Below the pieces are notes generated by a model that saw nothing but the letters and a program-made list of their open reading frames with translations, made no database searches and was not told the DNA's origin. Shown here piece by piece: positions 42,488 to 49,459 of a stretch of 51,000 nt of DNA; position 1 is the first letter of the stretch, and the number at the start of each line of letters is the position of its first letter. A program made the position numbers and the translations under genes. This stretch comes from a virus. The stretch is taken from positions 1 to 51,000 of the IMG/VR virus record IMGVR_UViG_3300046476_000409. The stretch is one strand, 5' to 3'.

Positions 42488-42717
42488 TTGCCTCCCGTGA
42501 TACTGGAAAGCGCCCCGGCGGACCGGAGCGAGTCCCACTGTTGAAACGTCAAATTGGTGATCCCGGTCTGTTCGCACCAGGCGCCGTAAGCGGTCTGATG
42601 CTCTCTGATGGTCACTTGAGCGAAGCAATAAGCCAACCCAAAGATCGCGCCGCCTATCGCGAGCACGATCCCAATAGGCCAAAGCCAGCCCCAATCGTGG
42701 ATCCGGTAACGGCTCAA
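42484..42717 (-). CDS. Small membrane protein (77 aa)
   Basis: One TM helix (WLWPIGIVLAIGGAIFGLAYC) then a polar tail. Early operon, coupled by ATGA. Function unknown; early phage membrane proteins often block superinfection or alter host physiology. Confidence 0.5.
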   Translation of the reverse strand: MSRYRIHDWGWLWPIGIVLAIGGAIFGLAYCFAQVTIREHQTAYGAWCEQTGITNLTFQQWDSLRSAGALSSITGGK

Positions 42718-43049
42718 GATTGTTCTTGTTTGGGAAAGGTTAGTTCGGGGTGTTCCTGGCGGATCTCGTTCAGCCGCGACTGGGCTTGCGCGAGTTGCTT
42801 TTGGAGACCCTGCATTTCCGCTTGTCGCTCGCTGAGCTCGTAAAGCTCATTGAGAGAGCGGAGGAGTCCTTGCTTGTGATCTTCGACCAGGCCTTCAGCA
42901 ACTTGCTGTAAGTCGCGAGTAGCCGATTTGGGATCTTCACCTTCTGCAAGCGTCGCCTCAATGGTGACTGACGGCCGGAGGTTCGAGTATTGCTCATGGG
43001 GATGATTGAACGTGCGGCCGGCTACAACAACAATTCGAGTTACATTCAT
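42714..43049 (-). CDS. Hypothetical phage protein (111 aa)
   Basis: Beta part (MNVTRIVVVAGRTFNHPHEQYSN) then a long coiled coil (DHKQGLLRSLNELYELSERQ). The pattern RTFNHPxEQYSNLRPxVTxxATL is recurrent in phage early genes. Function unknown. Confidence 0.55.
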   Translation of the reverse strand: MNVTRIVVVAGRTFNHPHEQYSNLRPSVTIEATLAEGEDPKSATRDLQQVAEGLVEDHKQGLLRSLNELYELSERQAEMQGLQKQLAQAQSRLNEIRQEHPELTFPKQEQS

Positions 43050-43333
43050 GCGTTTGCGGGTTCGGGTTTCGGGGTTGCGGGTTTCTTGAGCGCCTTCCGG
43101 CCGCCGGGCCGGCTGGTCTCCGTGAGGGTGAGGAGCGCCACCACGGCCTTTGCCTGGGTGACGATCTCGGAGGCCACGGCCGCCGAAAGTTCGAGCTTGG
43201 CGCTTACCGTCACGTCACTTGGGCCACGGTCAAAGGTCTCTTTGAGCAGGATCTCGAGCTCATGAGACTGATACGCGCTGCGTTCCTTGTGGAGGGTGCC
43301 GTCGCTGGCTTCCCATGCTGCAATTTTGGGCAT
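43046..43333 (-). CDS. Hypothetical phage protein (95 aa)
   Basis: Starts MPKIAAWEASDGTLHKERSA, helical middle, Pro/Lys-rich tail (PATPKPEPANA). Coupled by ATGA to the next gene. Function unknown. Confidence 0.5.
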   Translation of the reverse strand: MPKIAAWEASDGTLHKERSAYQSHELEILLKETFDRGPSDVTVSAKLELSAAVASEIVTQAKAVVALLTLTETSRPGGRKALKKPATPKPEPANA

Positions 43334-43335
43334 AG

Positions 43336-43509
43336 TTAAACTTTCGCTTTCTCGAACCGCTCAAGACCTATCTGGATCAGTTGCCGGATCAGTGACGCCT
43401 TGCTTGGCGGGCACGGATAAGACAGCCGCAACCGCTCAATGCGAGCCTCGAGATCCCGCAGATAAATGCTTTGGGGTTTTTGTTTTGGTTTGTTCGCTTT
43501 TGCTGCCAT
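43336..43509 (-). CDS. Ribbon-helix-helix-like regulator (57 aa)
   Basis: ATG 43509 is chosen because promoter elements occupy the longer frame. SIYLRDLEARIERLR then PSKASLIRQLIQIGLERFEK fits a beta-helix-helix repressor. First gene of the minus-strand early block, with three CACTTA-type repeats over the promoter, so autoregulation of this divergent switch is plausible. Confidence 0.55.
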   Translation of the reverse strand: MAAKANKPKQKPQSIYLRDLEARIERLRLSYPCPPSKASLIRQLIQIGLERFEKAKV

Positions 43510-43516
43510 GCGCCCA

Positions 43517-43545
43517 ATAAAATCAAAGCACTTACTTGCAGTCAA
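43517..43545 (-). promoter_or_regulatory. Sigma70-like early promoter, leaderless (minus)
   Basis: TTGACT (43540-43545), 17-nt spacer, TTTTAT (43517-43522), then 7 nt to ATG 43509. Matches consensus 5/6 and 4/6. Confidence 0.5.
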
Positions 43546-43565
43546 TCACTTATTTACACTTTTTT
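43529..43565. repeat. Tandem CACTTA-type operator repeats
   Basis: CACTTACTT (43529-43537), CACTTATTT (43547-43555) and CACTTTTTT (43557-43565) lie between the two divergent promoters. Probable binding sites for the RHH-like protein; binding not shown. Confidence 0.4.
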
Positions 43566-43566
43566 G

Positions 43567-43595
43567 TTGCCAACCCTGGGGCAAGGGAATAAAAA
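43567..43595 (+). promoter_or_regulatory. Sigma70-like early promoter, leaderless (plus)
   Basis: TTGCCA (43567-43572), 17-nt spacer, TAAAAA (43590-43595), then 7 nt to ATG 43603. Same layout as the minus-strand promoter. Confidence 0.5.
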
Positions 43596-43602
43596 TCGGA
43601 CC

Positions 43603-44202
43603 ATGGCTATTTTCGAACGCTGCCCCCTGGACGTTGAGCGCCTCGCGCTCTCCTTAATCCACCGCTACGGAGTGCATGAGCCCTTGCACCAATTCTCCGT
43701 AAGGCTCGACCTGGCTTTCGCCCGCGCTGAAACGGACGAAAAAGGCGAGCCGATCGGCTTCGCCCTCAAAAAGAATGGCATTCGCGCCCTGGGCATCGCC
43801 CGTAAGACTTCCCTCAAAGAACGCGCTTTCGGCCGGGCGGAGGTTGAAATCGTTCTGGATGGCGACTGGTGGAAAGACGCCACCGCGGAGGAGCAAGCCG
43901 CGCTCCTGGATCATGAGCTCCAACATGTGAGCGTGAAAATGGACAAGACCGGCCACGCGCTGTACGACGACCTGGGCAAGGTGCAAATCAAAATGCGCCA
44001 GCACGACTACGATCTGACTCTCTTTACCTCCGTCGCGCACCGGCACGGCGCCGCGAGTCAAGAACAGCAGCAAGTACGCGCCATGTTGAACCGCTCCGCA
44101 AAAGAACTGGCGCCGGCCCTGATCCCGCTCATGGAGCATCGCGACCAGGCCGCGCTGGCGGCCGTGGAGCTCTTTGCCAAGAGCGAGGCCAAACCAATTT
44201 AA
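43603..44202 (+). CDS. Putative phage metallopeptidase
   Basis: 199 residues. H104-E105-L-Q-H108 (LLDHELQHVSVK) is a zincin HExxH. The sequence before it, GRAEVEIVLDGDWWKDATAEEQAALL, matches the PhageMetallopep pattern, with a later acidic/His helix (GKVQIKMRQHDYDL). First plus-strand early gene; no ribosome site before ATG 43603. Role unproven, perhaps host-protein cleavage. Confidence 0.7.
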   Translation: MAIFERCPLDVERLALSLIHRYGVHEPLHQFSVRLDLAFARAETDEKGEPIGFALKKNGIRALGIARKTSLKERAFGRAEVEIVLDGDWWKDATAEEQAALLDHELQHVSVKMDKTGHALYDDLGKVQIKMRQHDYDLTLFTSVAHRHGAASQEQQQVRAMLNRSAKELAPALIPLMEHRDQAALAAVELFAKSEAKPI

Positions 44203-44286
44203 TGCCAGCCTCTAAGGGCGGGGGAGTTCCCTGAGTTGTTTCTCCTCCCCGCGTGCCGGCCGGATGGCTGGCCCTGGCGCCAATTT

Positions 44287-44847
44287 ATGGAAGAACAAGT
44301 TTACCCGTTTAAGCAAGCGGCCGCCGTCGCGCAAGAGCTCCTCGATCGGCTCCGGCCGTACTGCGAACAGATGCAAGTGGCGGGCTCGATCCGCCGGCTC
44401 TGCAAAGAAGTGGGGGACGTGGAGATCCTTTTTGTCCCCAAATTCGAGGAGCAAAAGGTAAACCTCCTGGACGTTGAAAACGTGAGTATGGCCGATCGGG
44501 CGCTCAGCAAAATGCTGGAGGACGGCACGATCACCAAGCGGCTCAACGCCAAAGGCCAAAGCATGTGGGGCCCGCAAAACAAGTTTGCGGTTCACGCCGC
44601 GACGGGAATTCCCGTTGACTTCTTCGCCACCACGCCGGCCAACTGGTGGGTTGCGCTTGTCGTGCGCACCGGCTCTAAAGAGACCAATTTACTCCTCACC
44701 ACCGGCGCCAATAAACAAAACAAAACCCTCCAATCCTACGGGTGCGGGGTGCTCGACCGGCGGACCGGCGCCGTCGAAGTGTGCAACAGCGAGGAGGACG
44801 TTTTCAGATTATGCCAAGTCCCATTCCGAAAACCGCAAGACAGATAA
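44287..44847 (+). CDS. Pol X-like nucleotidyltransferase (186 aa)
   Basis: ATG 44287 (MEEQVYPFKQAA). GS at 33-34 and RR at 36-37 (VAGSIRRLCKEVGDVEILF) with D44 and E46 and a later PVDFFA give the DNA polymerase beta-type nucleotidyltransferase active-site layout; RTGSKETN follows as in Pol X. Much shorter than a full Pol X, so it is only the palm and may act in end joining or repair. An imperfect hairpin lies at 44218-44252 just upstream. Confidence 0.65.
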   Translation: MEEQVYPFKQAAAVAQELLDRLRPYCEQMQVAGSIRRLCKEVGDVEILFVPKFEEQKVNLLDVENVSMADRALSKMLEDGTITKRLNAKGQSMWGPQNKFAVHAATGIPVDFFATTPANWWVALVVRTGSKETNLLLTTGANKQNKTLQSYGCGVLDRRTGAVEVCNSEEDVFRLCQVPFRKPQDR

Positions 44848-45050
44848 TCGAAGGCACGCAACCGCACCAGGTAGAGCCCTGCCCCAAGTGCAAGGCCCTA
44901 GCCGGCTGGTACGAACACCGGCGGCAGTCCGGCCGGGCTTACTTTTACACAACCGGCGAAATCACTCATTACGTCGAAGGCCACACCTGGCACGGCCCGC
45001 GCAAGTACTGCGTGGAATGCGACCGGGACATAACCCACTTGATCCGATGA
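44811..45050 (+). CDS. Zinc-ribbon small protein (79 aa)
   Basis: ATG 44811 lies inside the Pol X gene's end. CPKC (EPCPKCKALAGW) and CVEC (RKYCVECDRD) are 43 residues apart. Coupled by ATGA to the next gene. Function unknown. Confidence 0.55.
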   Translation: MPSPIPKTARQIIEGTQPHQVEPCPKCKALAGWYEHRRQSGRAYFYTTGEITHYVEGHTWHGPRKYCVECDRDITHLIR

Positions 45051-45217
45051 AAGACAAATATTCCTACCAGTCTTACGCCCTCGAATCCCTGGGCTTCTGC
45101 GAGCGAGCCATTAAGCGCAAACATTGGTCCGCCGTGATCGCGCACGCCGGCGCCTTGCAGTCCTGGGCCCAACTCGCCAAGGAGCAAGCCGAGAAACACA
45201 AACCCCGCAAGCAATGA
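45047..45217 (+). CDS. Hypothetical phage protein (56 aa)
   Basis: MKDKYSYQSYALESLGFCER then a helix with AVIAHAGALQSWAQLA. ATG overlaps the previous stop (ATGA at 45047), and it overlaps the next gene likewise. Function unknown. Confidence 0.55.
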   Translation: MKDKYSYQSYALESLGFCERAIKRKHWSAVIAHAGALQSWAQLAKEQAEKHKPRKQ

Positions 45218-45582
45218 AATGCCGCACGCCCTATTGTCGCAAGTCGCCGGCTCCGGGCGCTCATTCGCCCTACTGCTCTGCGTGCAACAGCCGGCGCTGG
45301 AAGGCCGCACACCCCGTCAACTACGCTTACAACAAGCTCAAATTCCGCGCCAAGGAGCGCGGGCACGCGTTTAACCTGACGCTCGAGACCTTTACCCGGC
45401 TCTGGAATGAGGGCCTGGGGGAGAACCGCGGCCGATTCGCGAATAACGTTTCGATCAACCGGATCCGGCCCTGGGAAGGGTACCACGATCAGAACGTGGA
45501 GATCCTGACTATCTCGGTCAACTCGCGCCTGCGTTGGGTGCAGCAGAGGCAGGCAGAAAACTACTACGGAGCAATCGCATGA
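45214..45582 (+). CDS. Zinc-finger / degenerate HNH-like protein (122 aa)
   Basis: ATG 45214 opens with CRTPYC..CSAC. The middle NVSINRIRPWEGYHDQNVEIL is the SIxRIxxxxGYHxxN pattern seen in phage HNH-like genes, but the usual catalytic HNH Cys pairs are missing. Possibly a structural relative that binds DNA. Function uncertain. Confidence 0.55.
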   Translation: MKCRTPYCRKSPAPGAHSPYCSACNSRRWKAAHPVNYAYNKLKFRAKERGHAFNLTLETFTRLWNEGLGENRGRFANNVSINRIRPWEGYHDQNVEILTISVNSRLRWVQQRQAENYYGAIA

Positions 45583-45809
45583 ATGAGCCCATTGACGACC
45601 GCTGGCCCACCGAGGACCGGATCCAAAAGACCTATGCGCCCGGCCTGGTGCTGGCCAAGGACGGCGGCCTGCACTTTGACCCGCTCCAATACCTGCCTTT
45701 CCTGGGCCTGCCCGTGACGCTGGAAACGTGCATGTGGGCCGAGGGTCTCGTTAAGGAGATCATGCGCCAGCAAGGGCCGCAGATCCCGATCGTTGACGTG
45801 TTCCCATGA
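45579..45809 (+). CDS. Small phage protein ending PIVDVFP (76 aa)
   Basis: ATG 45579 overlaps the previous stop. The C-terminal PIVDVFP is shared with the next gene. No family recognised. Confidence 0.5.
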   Translation: MNEPIDDRWPTEDRIQKTYAPGLVLAKDGGLHFDPLQYLPFLGLPVTLETCMWAEGLVKEIMRQQGPQIPIVDVFP

Positions 45810-45988
45810 GAAACATAATTCAGATCGCGATCGCGAGCGTTCAAGAGCCGCGCGGCTTTGTCCAGATGGCGCTGTGCGACGACGGGAGCACCTGGCATCG
45901 CTACGAGGGCCGGGAGTGGGAGATCGATCCAGTCGTTCCCCGGGACGATTGCAATGACAAGTCTCCGATCGTGGACGTATTCCCATGA
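45806..45988 (+). CDS. Small phage protein ending PIVDVFP (60 aa)
   Basis: Starts MRNIIQIAIASVQEPRGFVQ. It ends with the same PIVDVFP, coded by CCGATCGTGGACGTATTCCC here and a nearly identical stretch 179 bp before. The ATGA overlap also recurs. Function unknown. Confidence 0.5.
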   Translation: MRNIIQIAIASVQEPRGFVQMALCDDGSTWHRYEGREWEIDPVVPRDDCNDKSPIVDVFP

Positions 45989-46038
45989 GGATTAAGGCTT
46001 GCCCGGCGGCGCCCAACGATCCACAACCAATAGCGTGA
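45985..46038 (+). CDS. Possible 17-residue leader peptide
   Basis: ATGA overlap with the previous gene; MRIKACPAAPNDPQPIA then TGA at 46036-46038. The stop falls inside the first strand of the stem 46035-46045. A leader-peptide role is inferred; it could also be a remnant of a duplicated gene start. Confidence 0.3.
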   Translation: MRIKACPAAPNDPQPIA

Positions 46039-46113
46039 AACCAGAAACGAGATTTTGGCCGCGCTCCTGGCTCTCCGCAGGGGGATCTGGTTTCACAAAC
46101 TGCCGGGAGCGCG
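46035..46113 (+). promoter_or_regulatory. Interleaved inverted repeats: pseudoknot or switching hairpins
   Basis: Stem 1: GTGAAACCAGA (46035-46045) with TCTGGTTTCAC (46086-46096), 11 perfect bp. Stem 2: CGCGCTCCTGGC (46060-46071) with GCCGGGAGCGCG (46102-46113), 12 bp with one G-U. Strands are interleaved 1-2-1'-2'. It ends 17 bases before the replication gene ATG. Confidence 0.65.
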
Positions 46114-46130
46114 ACCAAGCTCTCTAGTTT

Positions 46131-46901
46131 ATGCCTTACGTGAAGCTCGATTGCGGGATCCTTGACTCCTCCATCTGGCCGGACAAGCCCGCCCGCGACC
46201 TGTTCATAACCGCCCTGCTCATGGCCCGCCCTTACCGCCTGGCCCAACCCCGCAAAGAGCTCGAAACTGACTCCCTGAAAGAGACCGGTTTTGAGGTGCC
46301 GGCCGGGAGCTACGGACTCATCGAAGCGGCCGGACCAGCCATCGTCAGCCGAGCCAAGATGGACGAAAAAGAGGGGCTCGAAGCCCTAAAACGCCTCGCC
46401 GCACCCGACATTTACTCCCGAACCCCGAAATTTGACGGCAAAAGAATGATTCGCGTTCAAGGAGGCTTCATCGTCCTAAATTATTTTGACTATCGCGACA
46501 AGGACCACACAAACGCCGAGAGACAAAGGACTTACCGCAGTAAGAAGTCCGTAACGCCGTTACGTAACGATGTAACGCGTTATGTAACACATGCAGATGC
46601 AGATGCAGATGCAGATAAGACCCCCCCTCCCCCCTTGGCGGATATCAATTGCGTTTCGCCGGAAAAAAATTTCGCCGCACGTTTAGCCGGCGGAAGATCC
46701 CGCGCCTCAAACTCCGTCGCCACCGAAATCCGCAACCGCGAAATCCTCAAACGCGTTGAAGCTCGCCTCTCCTTCATCGCCCCCTTGCTCTCGCCAGATT
46801 CCAACCTCTCACCAGACCGCCTGGACGCCCTCAAATCTGAACGCGCCAAACTCCTCGATCACAAAAAATCCCTCCTCGCCTCCCTTGACTACCCCTGCTG
46901 A
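46131..46901 (+). CDS. Replication initiator / helicase-loader-like protein
   Basis: 256 residues. Starts MPYVKLDCGILDSSIWPDKP, a common phage replication-protein N-terminus. Residues 1-130 look winged-helix-like (VQGGFIVLNYFDYRDKDHTN). Then a basic linker with ADADADAD, and a helical tail. In lambda-like phages the replication O protein also has an origin inside its gene; repeated GTAACG near 46551-46588 may be the same here. No helicase or polymerase motif. Function inferred from family-like opening and position. Confidence 0.6.
   Translation: MPYVKLDCGILDSSIWPDKPARDLFITALLMARPYRLAQPRKELETDSLKETGFEVPAGSYGLIEAAGPAIVSRAKMDEKEGLEALKRLAAPDIYSRTPKFDGKRMIRVQGGFIVLNYFDYRDKDHTNAERQRTYRSKKSVTPLRNDVTRYVTHADADADADKTPPPPLADINCVSPEKNFAARLAGGRSRASNSVATEIRNREILKRVEARLSFIAPLLSPDSNLSPDRLDALKSERAKLLDHKKSLLASLDYPC
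46551..46588. repeat. GTAAC iteron-like cluster inside replication gene
   Basis: GTAAC units at 46551, 46564, 46572 and 46584, and the inverse CGTTAC at 46558, including the perfect 12-bp palindrome CGTTACGTAACG (46558-46569). Candidate origin binding sites. Confidence 0.45.
46591..46616 (+). repeat. ATGCAG hexanucleotide repeat
   Basis: ATGCAG repeated four times then AT, coding HADADADAD in the linker of the replication protein. Confidence 0.7.
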
Positions 46902-47295
46902 TCAACCCGAGCTCCCGCTCGCCGGCCCTTCTCCCCGCCCCAACTTCGTCCCCGTCCACTTCCCCGGCGCCGATGCCCAACCCTGGATCGATCGCGGCGC
47001 CATCGTCCGCGGCTTCATCAGCAACTCCCCCGACCGCGACCACCGCGACCCTACACGCAACGACTACGCCGCCCCCTGGCTCCCCTGGCTCCTTCACCTC
47101 GACTGGCCCTCTCCCCTCAATCAGTCCACCCCGCCACCCACACCAGCCGAACCAGAACACCCGCACTGGACCAGTTGGAAAGACCGTATCGAAAATTGTT
47201 CCACAACGCACAAAACCGATGAAGACATGCTCCCGCTGCCACTCAAACCCTCCTCGCTCACCCCGCCAACGCTACTGCAAACATTGCCACGCTGA
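46885..47295 (+). CDS. Pro-rich hypothetical protein (136 aa), uncertain
   Basis: Opens at TTG 46885 (MTTPADQPELPLAG), overlapping the replication gene end; HFPGADAQPWIDRGAIVRGF is the most protein-like part. The last codons run out of frame through the Zn gene. Probably real at its N-terminal half. Confidence 0.4.
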   Translation: MTTPADQPELPLAGPSPRPNFVPVHFPGADAQPWIDRGAIVRGFISNSPDRDHRDPTRNDYAAPWLPWLLHLDWPSPLNQSTPPPTPAEPEHPHWTSWKDRIENCSTTHKTDEDMLPLPLKPSSLTPPTLLQTLPR

Positions 47296-47398
47296 ACTCC
47301 AACGCCTCGATCGCGCCACCCGTAAAGACCAACGCGATACCCTCGCCAAAGACCTCGCCGCCATCCTCAAACGCCTCCGCAACCTCCGCCTCGACTGA
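47219..47398 (+). CDS. Small zinc-ribbon protein (59 aa)
   Basis: ATG 47219 starts MKTCSRCHSNPPRSPRQRYC, with a second CKHC, then a basic helix. Two Cys pairs 14 residues apart form a plausible zinc ribbon. Its frame overlaps the Pro-rich gene. Function unknown. Confidence 0.5.
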   Translation: MKTCSRCHSNPPRSPRQRYCKHCHAELQRLDRATRKDQRDTLAKDLAAILKRLRNLRLD

Positions 47399-47473
47399 GC
47401 CAGATCCTGGGCCAAACCCGTCGCGGAAAAACGAGGGTGTCAGACTGACCGGCCCCGGCCGCGTTCGCGGGGT

Positions 47474-47542
47474 GGCCCCCCCGGACCCCGCCCCCACCCC
47501 CGCCGCCGCCGTCCATCCACTGACCCCCCACCCCCCACCCCC
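47474..47542. other. C-run tract, G-quadruplex prone on minus strand
   Basis: C runs at 47476-47501 and 47524-47542 (for example CCCCCACCCCC, CCCCCCACCCCCCACCCCC). On the minus strand these are G-runs of three to seven separated by one to a few bases, a strong G4 candidate. Confidence 0.6.
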
Positions 47543-47566
47543 GGCCGGGTGCCGTCGCTCTCACCC

Positions 47567-47664
47567 GTCCAGGCGTCCAGGCGCCGGCCTCGCTGGCATC
47601 GTCCAGGCGGCCGGCCGGCCCTGGACTGCCGGCGGGCGGTTTCCAGAGTGAGAGCGTCCAGGCG
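47567..47664. repeat. GTCCAGGCG motif cluster
   Basis: GTCCAGGCG at 47567, 47575, 47601 and 47656, plus CCTGGAC at 47620, in non-coding DNA. The same motif is dense at the right end. Confidence 0.5.
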
Positions 47665-47842
47665 GAGGCCAGCCGGCGGCCCGGGCTGGCCAGTAGGCGC
47701 CACGGGAAGCCCCGCCGGACGTGGCATCCATGCCGGCGATCCGGAAAAATCGTTCCTGGGGGCAGCTAGGCGTCAAGTCTCTAAGCGGGATCCGGCCGAA
47801 ATCGGCCCCAATTGAATATAACTGATATTGTCCGATCAGCGT

Positions 47843-47858
47843 GCGCAAGTCCTTGCGC
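47843..47858 (-). terminator. Hairpin after small-terminase-like gene
   Basis: GCGCAA (47843-47848), loop, TTGCGC (47853-47858), three bases after the minus-strand stop. No T-run. Confidence 0.4.
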
Positions 47859-47861
47859 CCG

Positions 47862-48332
47862 TTAGTCCTGCACCGGTCGCTTGACTGGCACGGGCGCCGG
47901 CGGGCTCGCATTGGCCGGCCTGGACGCTTCCGGCCGTCGCTGGACTTGGCCCGGATCCGGGCGGTTGGCAAGCTTCCGCTCGATCTCGCTGACCCTGGAA
48001 AGCGCCGACGCTAACTTGTCCAGGCGGGCCGGGTCTGACTCCTCGCGTATCATGCGGTTTAGTTTTCTTACGTGCATACGTGCGGAGGCCAGAGCTTGGC
48101 GGACGAAAGGATCGCTTGGTGCCAGTGCCTGGATGGTTGCCCTGGCGACGGCGGCCTTAACGGCGGTTGCGATGCCACCGAGGCGGCCGATTTCGCGGCC
48201 TCGTTCGCTGGACGTTATGCCCGGGCCACGCTGGACGGTTGGCGGCGGAAGGACTGTGGGCGCCTGGACGGCGGCGGCCTGGACGAGGGGATCGAGGGCG
48301 GCCGCGTCCAGGGCGGCGGCGGTTGCGTTCAT
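47862..48332 (-). CDS. Possible terminase small subunit / DNA-binding protein (156 aa)
   Basis: ATG 48332 chosen; a TTG start at 48368 is possible. Ala/Pro-rich N-terminus, then GREIGRLGGIATAVKAAVARATIQ and SARMHVRKLNRMIREESDPARLDKLASALSRVSE, a charged helical layout common in phage small-terminase-like proteins. It ends Pro-rich. Encoded far from the large subunit. Call by pattern only. Confidence 0.4.
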   Translation of the reverse strand: MNATAAALDAAALDPLVQAAAVQAPTVLPPPTVQRGPGITSSERGREIGRLGGIATAVKAAVARATIQALAPSDPFVRQALASARMHVRKLNRMIREESDPARLDKLASALSRVSEIERKLANRPDPGQVQRRPEASRPANASPPAPVPVKRPVQD

Positions 48333-48423
48333 GGCCTGGACTGTGCCGGGGTTAGCTGCAGTACGCAAGCGCGGCCGGCGATCCAGTGCCTGGACGGCCG
48401 GCCGGGGTGAGGTGTGCGGGGTT

Positions 48424-48636
48424 CTACTCGTTTTCGATCCATGCCTGGATCTTGCTGGCTTCCGTTGCGTCCGGGAAGTAGTCCGGCCAATTCTGCCCGG
48501 AGCTTTTGAGCAAGTAAGCGCGGCGTCGCATTGGGTGCAGCGGCCGGCCGTGGTGATGGGAGAGCAAGCGCCGGCACTGTTCCGGGGTGAGGTCTCGCAC
48601 CTTGCTTGCGCGGAGCGCGGCGAAGCCCTTGATCAC
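48424..48636 (-). CDS. Hypothetical phage protein (70 aa)
   Basis: GTG 48636 overlaps the stop of the 269-aa gene (GTGA). VIKGFAALRASKVRDLTPEQC then HHHGRPLHPMRRRAYLLK. Basic; maybe DNA-binding. No family recognised. Confidence 0.5.
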   Translation of the reverse strand: MIKGFAALRASKVRDLTPEQCRRLLSHHHGRPLHPMRRRAYLLKSSGQNWPDYFPDATEASKIQAWIENE

Positions 48637-49442
48637 TTGGCGCCTCCATTCCGGCCGGCGGGCCGGCCCTTGACGATCAAGTCCATCGCTGAGCCGGCGG
48701 GATCCATGACGCGGCGGACGTGAGCGCGGAGGCGGGCGGCGGCCTCCTCCGGGATCGGCTGGTCGCTGGACGCGTGGCCGCGGAGCGTGCCGGCCGCGTC
48801 CCGGATTAGTTCCCGGATCAAGCCTACGGCGCCGGCCAAGCCCCGGGCCTCCGTAGTAACGCCGGCGGCCGCGTGGCGTTGGCATTCGGTGCAGAGCGCG
48901 GCGGCGCGGTCAAGGAGCGGGATCGCGGTGTCAATCGCGTGCGTTCCGGCGATGAGCGCGAGGAGCGCGGCTTGGCCAGCGTCCACGATGCCGGCCGGGA
49001 TCGTGTGTTGGGCGTGATCGGCCCGGGCGATCTGTGCCGTCCAGGCGGCCACGCGAGCCCGGACATGATCGCGGCGGGCGTTTACGTCCGTGGGGTGCTT
49101 GTCCTTAGCGGCGATTAGGATCGCCTGCATGACATCATCCGGGACGGCGGACAAGTGCGGGAGGATCCCGGGCGGCGGGCCGGCCCGGTTGGCTTCAATC
49201 GTCGCATGAGCCTGATCGATCACGTCGCAAGTAAAGAACACCTCGCGGACATAATCCGGGCGCTTGATACTGGCCAGCGTGGCGGCCAAGTCTTTGATCG
49301 CGACGATGGGCCGGGGTGAGCATCCGGTTTTGATCACAACCTGGACTTCGGGATCCAGGGCGATGATTTCCGCGAGGTTCTCTTGCGCGGTAAGGTAGCC
49401 GCCTACATGGCGGGCGATAAATTCAGCGGTCTTTATGTTCAT
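48633..49442 (-). CDS. Hypothetical protein (269 aa)
   Basis: Ala-rich helical protein: MNIKTAEFIARHVGGYLTAQ, then a middle with AIKDLAATLASIKRPDYVREVFFTCD and a helical C-terminus. No motif recognised. Encoded between a DUF932 gene and a coupled 70-aa gene, so perhaps part of a DNA-metabolism set. Confidence 0.55.
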   Translation of the reverse strand: MNIKTAEFIARHVGGYLTAQENLAEIIALDPEVQVVIKTGCSPRPIVAIKDLAATLASIKRPDYVREVFFTCDVIDQAHATIEANRAGPPPGILPHLSAVPDDVMQAILIAAKDKHPTDVNARRDHVRARVAAWTAQIARADHAQHTIPAGIVDAGQAALLALIAGTHAIDTAIPLLDRAAALCTECQRHAAAGVTTEARGLAGAVGLIRELIRDAAGTLRGHASSDQPIPEEAAARLRAHVRRVMDPAGSAMDLIVKGRPAGRNGGAK

Positions 49443-49459
49443 AAGCTTAAGTGAAAGTT

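Larger units (their letters stand above)
47399..47861. other. Convergent intergenic region, C/G-rich
   Basis: 463 bases with a C-rich, G4-prone stretch, GTCCAGGCG repeats and a hairpin, all listed separately. No convincing gene. Confidence 0.5.

Noticed and set aside
45214-45582. Active HNH homing endonuclease
   Set aside because: The SIxRIxxxxGYHxxN pattern is present but the usual HNH Cys pairs and catalytic layout are not clear, so only an HNH-like relation is stated.
47440-47815. Open frames on both strands through the C-rich region
   Set aside because: Pro/Arg/Gly-only products caused by base composition; no start signals.
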